From positions 6,267,001 to 6,331,000 of the forward strand of contig NC_092677.1 of NCBI RefSeq assembly GCF_964355755.1: DNA of 64,000 nucleotides, written 5' to 3'. The notes under the pieces are model-generated. The model saw only the letters and a program-made list of their open reading frames with translations, was not told the origin of the DNA and did no database searches. A program made the position numbers and the translations under genes. Within the stretch, counting starts at the first letter, position 1. The number at the start of each line of letters is the position of its first letter. The stretch comes from Antedon mediterranea (Eukaryota > Echinodermata > Crinoidea > Comatulida > Antedonidae). Shown here one piece after another: positions 24,011 through 37,517 of the stretch.

Positions 24011-25507
24011 ATACTCAGGATGCTTAGTTTAATCCATACTGGAACAGGCCGAACTGCGCTTAGGTCAGCAGGAGTGACACCATGACACTTAAGGGTAGGC
24101 TACGTAATGAGATTTATTAATACCCCTGTAGTTAACATGGGTATCCCATCTAACGTCCGATTAAAAAAACACACCAAGAAGTTAAGCAACAACGGTGATA
24201 ATGCATTAACGAACAAAAAGATTTTCCAAAATCAAAAATCTTTTTACTTAAAATATACTGAATAAAAGTAAATGATTGCGGTTGTTTTCTTTTAATTCTT
24301 TAAAATTTATTGAGAGGAAAACCTACTTACCCTATATGTTTGGCCCCGTTACACCGAGATAACTGTTTTAACCTAAGCGAAACAATAGTTTAGCTTGTTA
24401 ATATTGATTTATTGAAATAAGTTTTTTTTGTTTAAACAATCTTGGCCGTGTTAGCCTAATAAAGCTACAGTGTTAGTTAAATTGAATTAAACTAGTTCAG
24501 TGGTACATTTCTACTGATATATAGTAGAGCCGCCCATAGCATGTCGAATAACTGAATTATTTATTGGGGAAATATATAAATCGTATGTAAGGATACGAAC
24601 ATTTCCTTCATAGTTAGAATAAATAAAACATGCCAGGCGGATAACTGAGCTTCAGAAAGGTTAAATTGAAGCCCATATTATAGAAAGCCAATTTAGCCAA
24701 TGTGCTACACAAAACTCACATTCAGAGATAATTAATTTTATCCCATTACGTAAATTGATAATATAATAGTATAATATAACCATATTGGATCATTCTTTCA
24801 TTTTATTTAATTAGTACCATGACAATAACTGGAACATGCTATGTAAATTAATGTTTATTATTTTATTATACTATAATAATTTGGTTCATGACTGTTTAAT
24901 CAATTTATGCCAGGTATGTTAAAGATCAGGGTTAATGATCACCCACAATTTTACTGTAGGCAATTATGACGTCATTGTTGTAGTATATTAAGGTCAGGGT
25001 ATGTTATCCTAATCATACTGATCAATATTATTTCCTATTGGGTCTATAGATAGTTTCGAGCCTAGGTACTTGAAAGGGGTCAGGTCAGGCAGACGACCGA
25101 ACCTACCTTTTACCCAATAGAAATCGGTTATTGTTTATTATAGTATCAATAAAAGGAAAGAGGAGTTGTGTTTACTATTAATATATGCATCCAAGTTAAC
25201 TTATGTACATCGTTAGAAAGGGAAACAATACATATTACCGGATCACTAGATTGGTAGACGCACACATTGTATCGGATCGTAAGTACTTCAAGAATTTTAG
25301 TCATAGTTTTATTTTGGGTAGGCCTACGGCAGACCTACTTAACACGCCCCAATCATTTTCAACATTTAAAGTAATAATTAATTAATGTGTCGTGTCGTAA
25401 CATTATATCTCAGGTTTTTTTTAGTTTGATTTGACCCTTTTGTGGGAAAGCTCTGATAAAAGAGAGTCTGATCTACTACCACTGACACTGGTCATCTACT
25501 GGAGACA
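24011..25507. other. upstream region of SLC6 transporter gene
   Basis: No gene recognised. A TATA-like GATAAAAGAG at about 25456 lies ~50 bases before the SLC6 start codon. It could be the core promoter, or the start codon could lie in a later exon behind an unseen 5' UTR exon; sequence alone does not decide. Confidence 0.35.
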
Positions 25508-28500
25508 ATGGAATCAGAAACATCATCCGTAGAACTGACACGCATGACAAACCTCTATCCAGATCTTCCAAACAAAAACGAAACAAATGGGATAGTCGAT
25601 CCTTTAGAACATGAACAGCCGGATGTAGAAGATGTAGAACGGTATCCAAAAATAAACGGTCAGGAGGAGAGTAAATATATAGATGGTTTTGGTGTTTCTG
25701 AACATGAAGGACACACAGATGGCGTTGAAAGAGAAACGTGGGGAAAGAAGATGGACTTTTTACTATCTGCCATCGGATTTGCAGTAGACTTGTCAAACGT
25801 ATGGAGGTTTCCGTACTTGTGCTACAGAAACGGTGGAGGTACATTATAGTTTTTTTTAACTTTTCATTTAAAAAAATGATATTAGGAGCAAATGTAAATA
25901 AATCATCAGTTGTTTATGTTTTGTAATATAGGTTACTTATCGCTTGAGCTAAATATGTCAATACCCACTTTACCCTTAGTAAAATGAACTCGCCGTACAA
26001 AGTTGCAGGTGCAAAAATAATTTATCAACTGAAATTAGATATTCGACAACAACAAGCAGATATCGATACCATTTCTTTTAAAACAAACACCTTTTCGATA
26101 CAAGACAGGACCAAAAACAGGTTTTTTATTTTACCTCATAATTGTGAAAACATGGGTATGTTGTTAAATAATAAAAAAAAAATTGTGAGTGATGTATTTC
26201 GAACACATTATTTTGTTTGTTTAGGCACAAAGTAACTTCAAAAGAAAATTGTTTAATGTTTGAATAGACATCATTCATCTTTAGTTTAACATATGAAAGA
26301 TAATTAAATCTAAGATCAGAAAGTTTTCCAGAGACCCTTCTCAACACTTGATCCCTCATTCAAGGATTTCTTAGTTATTTTTTATATATAGGTTATTTTC
26401 ATCTTCAATCTTTCCTTCTTTGAAGCAAATGTGTAGTAGGCCTACAATATCAAAATAAAAAAACTAGGACAAGCTATTCTCGAAAATACGAGATTAATTT
26501 ATAACACTCCCAAAGCTAGAATCCGAAAACAAACCAAAAGGTCCAAAATGATCTCAAAATGTATACTTATTATTTAAACAGAATTTTGAAACGTTGCAGG
26601 CCAGCTTTGTGTTTCTTAAGCTCTGTCTACACTATCAAACTTTGTGTGAAAATCAAAATATTATGTGCCCATAGTTGACACGACTTTGTTTTGTCAAACT
26701 AGTTTGATAGCGTAACAAAACATTAGTTATGTTTTATATTTAAATTATCTATTTTCTTGTAGGTGCTTTCTTAATTCCTTATGTAATATTCTTAATATTT
26801 GGTGGTATGCCATTACTGTATATGGAGATGTCTATTGGTCAATATCATAGAGAAGGTGCTATCAGTCTTTGGAAAATATGTCCTCTTTTTGAAGGTAAGT
26901 GCCATGGTACATAACTTACTGAATAATAAAACTCTATCAGAAATAACGCCGCGTGGTATGGCTCACATTTAGTGAAAATTACTAAAGGTTCAGTTAGTTG
27001 AGGCTATCACTTTCGTTCAAACGGAATATAAATAAACAAATTATATTCAAAATAATATAGTATACTGTATATACCTCAGAAAAGGAAACAGTACGATGTT
27101 CGTACGTTACCGATGTTTACCAGCTAGGCGTACAAAACTAAGCCTAAGTTGGCTAGACCTAAAGACCATCCACGATCGGACGAGGTAGTGCATTGTTTCT
27201 CTCTTTAAAAAAAAATCATAATTTACCATAAAACATACATTTAACACAAGGAATGACATTGTTTAATGTTTTTAAAGTAATATATATGCATTATTTTTAC
27301 AAAATGTCATAACTTGTAGGGAATTGGTCTTTAATTAATTTAATTAATGTGCCAAACATTTCAATATTTTGTAAACTTTATGGCAAATCGTAGCATCTTT
27401 GGGAGCTGTTGGTTTTTAAAATAAAAAATGACAATATTTTTAGAAAAAACATTACGCTATTGTTACTTTCTATGCTACTTTACTGGTTGCTTACAGGCGT
27501 TGGATGGGCTGTGGTCCTGATTGCATTCTACGTAGCGTTCTACTATAACGTCATCATTGGCTGGTCTATTTTCTACCTTATCGCCTCTTTCTCAAAGGAT
27601 CTACCTTGGATTGGGTGTCACCATGACTGGAATACGGACATGTGTTACAATGGAACCGACGGTTACGTTAACATTGGTGGTGATCAAGTGTGGATCAATG
27701 CATCAACGGGAGACTCTTCTGCAAGAGAATTCTGGGAGTAAAGTAACACTTTCTTTTCTCAACCGATATTTTACTTAAAAACATAGGCCTACAATGATTA
27801 AGACATCGTTTTCTAATCTATGAATTTTATTAAGTACAGATTCAAAGAAAGTCATAGCAAAGCCATTGTAAATGTTATTGTCATGCATATGATTAACAGT
27901 AGTAGTTTATCATATATATTTTACCATACACCATGGTGCCAGCGTAATAATACGTACTGGGTCTTTTTTTATACTCTGAAAGTTAATTCTTTCTCCCTCG
28001 TGGGGTTTTAGAGATTATCATCCGGATGATTTAGCAAGGTCAATAACACTATAATACTAGCACTTTTGGACCCTCCTCAATACTTATTTTCTATATTGTT
28101 TTGTATAAAAAATTAAAACTTTGATAAGGCTTTCCGAAGTCGCGAGTCATTGTATATATTATAGTAAAAGTCAGTTAGTTGCTGGTCATGTATTTATCAA
28201 ACAATATAGACAAAAAATGACAATATTGTTTTAAGTTTTCTTATAATATAATAATAGAAGAAGAAGTGTTGGCCTAATAACGTTGTGTTTTAAAAAAATC
28301 TAACTTGGACTTTGGTTAATCCCAGCAAACAATTTGTAGAGTAAACAATTAAAGATATAAAGAAATTCTTTTTTTTTTGTTTATTTAGTAAATAAACGGT
28401 AACAGTGACTTGCGCTTTCATAACATATCCATAATCATTTTATTCATAGTGTACAAACGCTTCTTCGATTATGTACTATCGTTAACATAATAGAGACCAC

Positions 28501-31500
28501 AGTTGCACCGTTCGAGATAAAAACTGCAAAATGCTAATATTTACAATTCAGCATCAGCTGATAATGAGATTAATTGTTCTCGCCTGTCATCAATTAATTG
28601 ATATTTCATATTTTAATAGTTTATTCTTTAACATTTTTAGTGGATTAAATAAGTGATTAATAAAATTACATTTTACTTTATAATGTACATTATTATAATT
28701 AGAAAATGGTAATAACCTATAATGAATGTAATAAGCTAAAAGATTCACCTTGAATAAAATATGTTTCGTTTCACAAAGTTTGATATTATTTAAAATATAT
28801 CCGACTCTGTTGTATATATTAAACATTTTGAAAAGTAATCGCTTGACATTTGATCTAATATATTTTTGTTTCAGCCCGGCAGTACATCACTAGAATCACC
28901 TCTGGCAAACTAATATATGTTTCTATATTTACAGACGAAAGGCATTGCAGATTCATAAGAGTGATGGAATTGAGGACTTGGGAGGGTTGAACTGGCAGAT
29001 GGTTTTGTGCTTTGGCGCTGCACTATCTATTGTCTATTTTACAGTTTGGAAAGGAGTCAAGACGTCCGGAAAGGTGGGTTAAGTGCATGATAAGTTATAT
29101 GATTCAATATTTATTTATCTGACCAACGGCAATAATTGTAGCTTCGGGCGTCAGGGTGTTGAGTAATTGATTAGATGTTTTGCTCTACTCTGACGTAATT
29201 TGTACTTTAGGTCTATACTAAGTAGATTGAGAATACTTTCAAACAAATCGAACCCACGATCACTAGACTGGCATTCATACGTCTAGCTGATGGCTAGGGG
29301 TCAGATTCGCAAGTAAGCAGCGCGTACTGCACCAAGAGGATTTGTTTGTAATTATTGTGGAGAAGATTTGCGTCAGGGTGTTGCCATGGCAAAACATCTG
29401 ACAAATTATTCAAAGTATTTAGAGAGTATATTTTAAAATATTTCTGAAATTTGGTTAATGGAAATTCTGAAATACTGTGTGTTCATTATATTAATCGTTT
29501 TATACTAAATCTGCTTCGTATCCAAAGGGTAGTATACTTGAGTAACCAATTTTGCTTAAATGCATGTTTAGGGAAAGTGAACTTCATGCGGAAAAAAAGC
29601 AAAAAGCACTCGATTATCGCATTTTTACTTTAAAGGTCACTGCCATTACATTTGTCAACTCACCTGCGTTACGCTTACGCTCTTCTTCGCAGGCAAGCGA
29701 TTATACCAGTAGCATATAATCTTTTTCGACGAACTGATTAAACTAAACGAATAATTCGTTGTATATTAAATTTGTTTAAATTATAATTCTAACAGGTGGT
29801 ATGGGTGACGGCGACTATGCCTTACATTGTATTGCTTGTTCTTCTGATACGAGGAGTAACGTTACCAGGAGCTAAAGAAGGTATAACGTATTACGTGAAT
29901 CCTGATTTCAACAGATTAAAAACAGCACAGGTAAAATCATCCAGAGTTATAACAACAGTTGTATCAAAAAAGTTTTTCTTCGTAACCTCACTATTCTAGA
30001 TTAATAATTTCTTTTACTCTCATTGTTTTTTCCCACTAAGGACGCTAAAGCAATTGAGTTGACCTATTGCAAGCGACATATCGAATAGTCCATCGCTTAT
30101 GTTATGTTAAGTCGCGTAAGCTCAGCCAATGTCCCAATGAAGTCAAAAGTAGGTTATTTCTTGGATGTGTTACTATGAATTGAGTAACCTTTGGGCCAAG
30201 TATACACATGTGAATATTTGTGATTTTCAAGTTTACTAATATTCTTTTAGAAAACTTCCTGGCCTCGGCACTGTACACCATTACATGTTAGTCATAAAAA
30301 ATGTTCCCATCTTTAATAGGAAAACCTGCTATAGGCCTAATTGTATTTGTAGACTGGAAGACAATACTAGTGAATACTAGGCCTATAGCAAGTTTTAAAT
30401 TCTTAGAGTTTAAAGTTAACTCCTTTAAACATGCCCTGATGATGTGATACATTTTTGTTGGTGTATCGACTAAAATGAATTTAATTTGTGGGCGTTTTAA
30501 CGACAAGCTGGCTAAGTAGGCCACATTATACGCGTACCTTATACTTATAGTTATGGTTGATTCCAGATTTTCCATTTCAAAATTTTCTTTTTCTATTATT
30601 TCAATAATTTATTATAATTAAATAAAAAGATTATAATTATGTACTTGTTTTGAGTTAAAAATGAGAAAGAAATGTAAGCCTATTTCAGAAGTAAATAGTT
30701 ACGTCGATTGTCATGTGAAAAATAATAATATGGTAAAACAATTACAATTACGATAGTTTTATTGATAAAGGTCTGGGTTGATGCGGCTACACAGATATTC
30801 TACTCTATAGGGGCTGGATTTGGTGTCCACGTTGCTTTCTCTAGCTATAATCCGTTTCACAACAACTGCTATTTGTAAGTTGCATTTTCTATTTCACGTG
30901 TTTCGACGTGAAACAATTTTCACTTTCTTAGTCTCATTTAAAGCATAAGGAGCAGTTAAAAGAGTAATGGCATTAGGTCAGGATTGAAATCTAGACTTTG
31001 GGATTGAGAAGCAAAAACTTGAACTACCAAGCTACAGCTTGATCACTATTAATTAACTTATATTAACGATTTCTTTTTAAACCAAATATTATATTAAATC
31101 AAATAAAATAAAAACATTCAGGGATGTATTTATTGCTTTCTCGTATGTTTCAAGAGACTCACAAACGATATAAGACTTCAGAAAAATACTTTAAGAAAAA
31201 TTCATTACATTAAGTATTCATATCACTAATTTATTAAATACGGTTATCTGTATCATTTTCTCCACAGTGACGCGATGTTAACAAGTAGTATTAACTGCAT
31301 GACGAGCTTTTTATCTGGATTTGTGATCTTTGCCTTTCTTGGATACATGTCAGTAAAGCAACAACGTCCAATAGAAGATGTGGCCACTGATGGTAAGTAC
31401 GGTACCGTACACTAATAAACATGATTTCACCCGATTCTACAGATGTCTCCGCCCCGGATGTACAGTAACTGACAATGTCAGTCATCTAGATAGGCCTACT

Positions 31501-33687
31501 ATGTATTATGTATATTTGAACATGTTATGTTTGTTTGGTCGATATGTTATTTCTGTCATTAGGATCGCAGAGATAGGGATAGCATGTATTACAAGTAAGT
31601 GACACCCGGTTAAAGTAGACTCGTATCCAGATGACTGTCAAGAGTCAGTTATAATCTTCCTAGAGACAGCTGCAATTGGGTGATTGTTTTGACTAAATAC
31701 TGTCTTCTGAGTATTCAGTTCATATTGCTCAGAATTTTTACAAAGAAGGCTCTAAATCATTAATGAATTAAATATAAATTTCATTTATTATTGTTTTAAG
31801 GCCCTGGACTTGTTTTTGAGGTATATCCAGAAGCCATATCCACTCTTCCAGGATCCACTGCGTGGTCTATTATTTTTTATATCATGCTTATCACACTTGG
31901 CCTAGACAGTTCGGTAAGTTACCGTTTACCACAATTACAATTACTAACTAACTAACTATAATTGCACAACAAAATACGTTCGTCAGATTGAAAATGTGCC
32001 ACAAATCGAAACCTCTCAAACAATAAAGACCTGAATACAGTATTAAAAATAATTATATAGTTTGTAGACGTTTTTTATCCCCCCGTTTATGTCTTTATAT
32101 TTATGCCAATAACGAAATCAAAAACATAACCGAACGTAGACAAAAAGTGTAATATTGTATTTTAGAAATATTGATGATTATTAGGGCCTACAGACTGCGA
32201 CGAGAGGCACTTGTTGTCAATAAATGTTGTTATATATATAGTAGTTCTGAATGTGCACTGCAGCCTTTTCCTTTTTTTTAGTTTGGTGGTTTTGAATCAA
32301 TAGCCACTGGTCTCATAGATGCGTTTCCTAGGCGCCTAAAAAACAAACGGAAGCAACTTGTGTTAGTAATGTGCTGTGTCGTGTTTCTTGTCGGTCTCGC
32401 CAATGTTTCCTACGGAGGCTTGTATGTGCTGACATTAATGGATTCGTATGTCGCAGGAACATCATTGCTATTTGCAGTGTGCTGTGAAGCTATTGGGATA
32501 TCGTGGTTCTATGGTATTTAAAAAAAAATTAGAATAGAGCCTGGATGCTCTCTCATTTTACAATAAAACGAATAGTAATGGTGAAAGCATAGTACGCCGC
32601 ATTTTGCATCAATAGCAGTTACGGTACTACGAATACAAGTGTTTGGACCAGTTTCCAACACGAACTGTCATTCTCCATTAATAAAGAAGTCAGGTTACGG
32701 CTGATACAAAATGTGATACGTCATAACAGTTTGACGAGTAATTTTCATTTGTGTATGACAGTAGGCATGTGTTTACATTTCATATACATTTAGTTTTCCA
32801 GTCAAAACGAACGTTTTAGGATTTGAAAAACATTATTAATTTACTATCAATTATTATGTATTGTCTGGACATTATTTTTTCTGATTTTCTTCGGTTTATA
32901 AATGTATTAATTCTGTTAAATTAAAGGTGTTTACGTTCTGGCGCCAAATATCGAAGAAATGATTGGATCAAGACCTCAACTTTGGTGGCGCTTTCTTTGG
33001 AAATTCATCTCGCCTATATTTCTATTTGTAAGTTGTGTTAGCATAGTTTTAGCACCCAATACTTATTTATTTCTCATTGAGAGTAAATTCGTGTGTACAC
33101 GTGTTCATTTATTTCCACCTAGTTTAGGGCTAGGCTTAGCCCTCTCTATGAATTAAATTGATATTTATGTTTTTATGTCTCTTTAGGTGATTGTAATTTG
33201 TAGTATAATATACTACGAGCCAATCACATTAGAAGAATACGATTACCCTAAATGGGCTGATGCAATTGGTTGGTGTATGGCCCTATCATCGATGTCACTC
33301 ATTCCGACTTTTGTTGTCTACTCAGTAGTTACAGCAGACGCATCCACCTGGAAACAGGTAATATGCAAATAATTTCATTTTCTGTTTTTTTGAATGCGGT
33401 CATTCCGAAAAGGTGTAATGTAAGCATGTAAAATGTTTCTAAATTGTTTCTACAGAGGCTTGCGTTGGCAATATCACCAAGAAAAGAACACGCTAAAATA
33501 AAAAGTTCCGGAGAAGTAGTCAGATTTAAGGTTAGACAATCTTCCTCTCAGCCATCGTTTTCATCGATTATCGGTACATGTTTGCAATCATGTGTTAATT
33601 CCCAACCTTAAAAATAGTGTAATTAGGCCTATGTATATTTATATATTTCGTTTTCTCTTTTAGGTTAAGCATTGGGTAACTTTCTAA
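25508..33687 (+). CDS. SLC6 monoamine (serotonin-type) transporter, 13 exons, 640 aa
   Basis: Na+/Cl- coupled plasma-membrane importer of the LeuT fold. Exons: 25508-25838, 26763-26894, 27497-27737, 28935-29073, 29796-29930, 30771-30874, 31268-31392, 31801-31913, 32282-32513, 32927-33027, 33187-33357, 33456-33530, 33664-33687; all GT-AG and in frame (1923 nt). TM1 has [13 protein letters not shown] with Asp94, the residue that contacts the amine in serotonin, dopamine and noradrenaline transporters; amino-acid and GABA members have Gly there. Tyr171 (TM3), Gln334 and Ser338 (TM6), Asn370 and Ser374 (TM7), Tyr117 (TM2) fit the substrate/chloride site; Asp438-Ser439 fit the Na+ site. The TM3-TM4 loop has the Cys195/Cys204 pair and sequons at Asn206 and Asn222. 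The TM4-TM5 segment [14 protein letters not shown] is close to vertebrate SERT. N-terminus ~82 aa, acidic. The last exon adds only 7 residues; reading on past 33530 instead would give another short tail. Confidence 0.93.
26617..26716. mobile_element. hAT-like MITE relic in SLC6 intron 1
   Basis: AAGCTCTGTCTACACTATCA at the left, AGTTTGATAG at the right, with an inner ATTATGTGCCCA. Same family as 21973-22133, shortened and with a damaged right end (GATAGCGTA). It ends about 45 bases before exon 2. Confidence 0.7.
29235..29310 (-). mobile_element. possible tRNA-like SINE fragment in SLC6 intron 4
   Basis: The minus strand contains GATCGTGGGTTCGATTTG, a good Pol III B box, preceded by CAGCTAGACG at about A-box distance. 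The D arm is poor and no body is defined. Low confidence. Confidence 0.3.
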
Positions 33688-33975
33688 GAATTCGAATACT
33701 GAGGATTCGTTATTATAGTGAAAACAAACTACGAAAATGGGAATTTGTTTTATGCAAACACAGCCTTCTCTGAGAGAATATATCGTATCACAGCTTCGAC
33801 GTTCTTTTCTTCTACATTTTTAATCTTTTTACGTTACTGAATTATAGCGTATGCATTCACTGTATATTACTGTATATTATATATATATATTATAAAGCTA
33901 TGTAATGTAGAGGTAAGTTTTAACGTCATCTTACTCAACATATAACAATTTGTTAATACTTTGTATAAGGTCCAT
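33688..33975. other. 3' UTR / 3' flank of SLC6 gene
   Basis: AT-rich, no coding content. I saw no AATAAA before the hAT-like element; the first canonical plus-strand hexamer I noticed is near 34573, so an alternative signal or a long UTR running through the element is possible. Confidence 0.4.
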
Positions 33976-34384
33976 CAAAGAACTTGTAACACAAGAATCT
34001 CCTGTTCGTCCGAAGCGCGTAACAATTTCGAAAGGCATTGTGGGATAGAATAGAGCTATGGGTAGCGCCATTGTGAGCCATGGAGTAGGGCGCCCGCATC
34101 AAATTAGAAAGTCAAAATCATAGAGGGGATCTGCTAATGCTCTAGGGGGGATAGAGTAATTGACTGAGGAGTAGGGCGCCCGCATCAAATTAGAAAGTCA
34201 AAATCATAGAGGGGATCTGCTAATACTCTAGGGGGGTAGAGTAATTGACTTCCTAGTTTGGAGGGGGCGCTGCTCCATGCTGTGAAATGGCGTCGCCCAG
34301 TTTGACCTTTTAACCCCGTACTTCCGATATTGTGTTTTGAATGCAAATTGAAGAACAGGAGATTCTTGTGTTATAAGTTCTTTG
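33976..34384. mobile_element. 409 bp hAT-like MITE with internal tandem duplication
   Basis: CAAAGAACTTGTAACACAAG at the left pairs with CTTGTGTTATAAGTTCTTTG at the right; the inverted repeat runs about 31 bases (through GAATCTCCTGTTC). GGTCCAT flanks both sides (33969-33975, 34385-34391); with neighbouring bases this may be a 7 or 8 bp target duplication. Inside, a block of ~81 bases (GTAGGGCGCCCGCATC ... GTAATTGACT) is present twice (about 34085-34165 and 34170-34250). It begins 289 bases after the SLC6 stop. Confidence 0.85.
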
Positions 34385-34523
34385 GGTCCATCCATTTATT
34401 TTATTTTAGTATTTTAATTAATCATGGGATCCGCAAGAGCATTTTAAGAATAATCGAGACCATCAACAATTGAGTGTACGCCTACAATTAAAATATATTT
34501 ATACATATTTTTGGGAACATTAA

Positions 34524-36104
34524 AGGGGGATTCTGGGTTTAAAATTGCTTTTAAATATCGTTTATTTATTAAATAAAAAATATTATAACAATATAGACAT
34601 TTCAGAATGAAGAAGTAATAACGAGAAATTAAAAAAATTAAATTTCATATACATTTTAGGGTAAATTCATGGAAAGTCTGTTTTTTAGCAGCTTAGGGAA
34701 GCTCATTAATATTCATGAGATATTCACAAAATCACGTCACCAGTGGATTCCAAACTCGCGACGTCATGTACGTTGTGTTTGTCAACTAATTTACATCTCT
34801 CTCCCCTGTCAAACGACGACCACCATTGTGATCATTGTGAAATACATTTTTTTGTAGATTTTCTAAGCTAGGCCTAAAGTGTAATAATAACAGTAGTAGC
34901 ATATATTTATTTGACATTTAATGAAATACAAAATTTAGTACAGATACGGAGTCATAAATTATACTATTTTTATACCTCTATAGTACAGATCGTATTATCG
35001 GCTTCACGTACAATACTACTCTAGGCCTAGCCTAATAATAATATGGGCGAGAGCCATTCTGACTAGGGATTCCATGCCACGATGGCTACGTTAAAACAAT
35101 GGGGCCCATGGGCCTAGCTAGCCTACTACTAGACGATTGGCCCATAAATAACAAAACCCATCCTATCAACCAAACTCCTAAACAATCTAAACCTAAAACA
35201 TTCTACAAAATCGGCTGTAAATATTGAAGCAAAACAAGGTCCGATCGCCGTCCACACGTATGGTGTCCCGATCGTCTAAGTAGGCCTAAAATAAATAGGT
35301 TTAGTTTACTCTCCAAAAAAGCGGATACTCGCTCATGCATCAAGCAAGTAGACCAGGTAGTAGGAAGGAGACCTAGCCGATCCGGCCCAGTTAAAATTTG
35401 AGCTAGCTAGTGTAGTAGACCCTATGCGAATTGATACTACCAGGCCTTTTACTATAGGCTGCACTACACAAATATTCCAACTCTCTCATTCGAGCTATAT
35501 TATCTATACCATTCCGGTAGGTCGAGTCGACCTTCAATCAAATACTGTACATCGTTCATGTTGTGATTATAGACGGGGTATACTCGACCCGACCAGTTTG
35601 GTATTGTTGTATCTGCTTATCACGTGACGATGCCAGGCATGGGCAGCAGAGAGAGCACGTGTATCGTCGTCTCGCTCGATCCTCAGCAGGAATGTACATT
35701 ATACGTTACGCTTCATTGATTTTGATTTTTTCCTAAGTCGGTGCGAAAATCGGCAAACGTAAAGTGCAAACATATCTAATTTTTCACTGTTTTGATGAAT
35801 TTTCATAAAAAATTGACTTTATAAATGGGAAGACCGACTAAAATTACATCAGATAAGTATAATTTTACAAAAGTAATTGATATGGTTTATGATAACGAGT
35901 CGTCGGAAGATGGACCATTTCACGAATTTCCTATTTTGTAACCACAGTGTGATTTTGCCGTAGCTGCACTTGTAATCTGGCCTGATTTCACAGCCTTCGT
36001 TCTGCTTCACTGGGCGCTTATATAAATTGAAACTTTTACCGTTCAAGAGACAAACAAATATATTTTACATTTTTTACTATTCATTTTAAACCCGGAACCC
36101 CCCT
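34524..36104. mobile_element. 1.58 kb TTAA-flanked inverted-repeat element (piggyBac-like, non-autonomous)
   Basis: Left end AGGGGGATTCTGGGTTTAAA and right end TTTAAACCCGGAACCCCCCT are imperfect complements, each next to TTAA (34520-34523, 36105-36108). TTAA duplication is the piggyBac hallmark, but the match to piggyBac ends is not otherwise established. Inside I see short frames only and no transposase. Several TAGGCCTA palindromes lie inside. Confidence 0.65.
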
Positions 36105-36108
36105 TTAA

Positions 36109-37517
36109 TAGTGTCAGATTTTATTTGCTTATAGGCCTAATATCCTTTATTCCAAATGATGTACCAGTTATGAAACCTTTTTCATACTAATATTGAAATA
36201 CTGCGTGTACTAATGTGTTATGGTTTTTGCTCACCTCTAAAGGAAATCACAGCAGTTTTCTCAAAATATTTTATTATGTTTAGCGAAAAATCACACTTTA
36301 CTCACTTTATGACACTCACCAAAATAAAATTATGTGTAAATTAGTACCGTATACTTTAGAGTATTTTCTTCCTAAGATCATGTTTAAAAAACACATAAAT
36401 TGTCACATCAGTCGATTTATACTTTTGGCCCACCTTGATTGGTTCTGACCAGCCTACTGTGCGTCGTGAGCGAGGACAGTAGTACCGCATTTGCAGTACA
36501 ATTTCATTTTTTTTCTATAATTTGTAGTAATGATTGCATGGGTCTAGGAGAGACATCAGACAGGTATCATGAGCTCGGGGAATCAAAGTTTACTTATGAT
36601 AAATTACCGGAAGAAACGGGCATCTGTAATTTGTTTATGTAATATAGCTTGTATTATGATTAGTGTAATAATTGATATACTATTAATAAATGTGCTTATA
36701 TGTACGTCAAAATGTCAAAAGACTACAGTTTGTGTATGGTTTTTTTGCAAACCTTTGTATATTGATTTGTTCGATCTAATGACCTATATCACTTTATATC
36801 GTGATACTCGATATATATCGTTTACAAACATTCGTAATTATCACGTGTATAACACAATGTTTGTTTCATTATCTTGTCCCAAACAGCACTCCATAGTTTG
36901 TAAAAGATTTTTGAACTATCATCGTGTTGATTCTACAAATAAGATTTCCGCGTAAAAACAAATTTGTTTTCTTTTATTAATTATCGAAAATAAAATTATG
37001 TTTTGTGAAATTGATCCTGAATATACAGTACATACATACCTTTTGTGCTTATGACGTACAAAATTGTACATACCGCCCTCATGATGATGGTACGCTCTAC
37101 AAGAAGATCGGAACGACAAAGTAGCTGCTATGGTGAGTACCTGCTGCTGTTTACTTTGTGATAAAAAGACACTCTATCGGTAAGTAAACAATGATTTCGA
37201 TCGATAATCAAAGACTTTAGAGCAGTGTTGATATGACCTTTTAATTTGAAAATTGTACCTAAAATATACTCATTTCTGGCGCCAGCTCACAGCCTCTTAC
37301 TTAACTGTAAAATGAATATAATGTCTGTGTGAGATTGGGGACTGCTCCGCAGCTATCCAATATTGATAAATGCCTCCAATGTATTGGCCGTGTGAAACAA
37401 ACAACTAATTTAAATGGAAATGACTGTAATCGATGTGTGTTGGAACAACCCGAAATTAGGCCTAATGTAGCTGGCTACATTGGCTTACTACTGCTTTATA
37501 GGCTAGTAGGCATAGGC
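36109..37517. other. gene-free stretch
   Basis: No recognisable exon or RNA gene. The longest plus-strand frame (36569-36955) is AT-driven and shows no domain. Confidence 0.4.

Noticed and set aside
36569-36955. 128-codon open frame on the plus strand
   Set aside because: Rich in Ile, Leu and Tyr as expected from AT-rich DNA; no family recognised and no exon-like partner.
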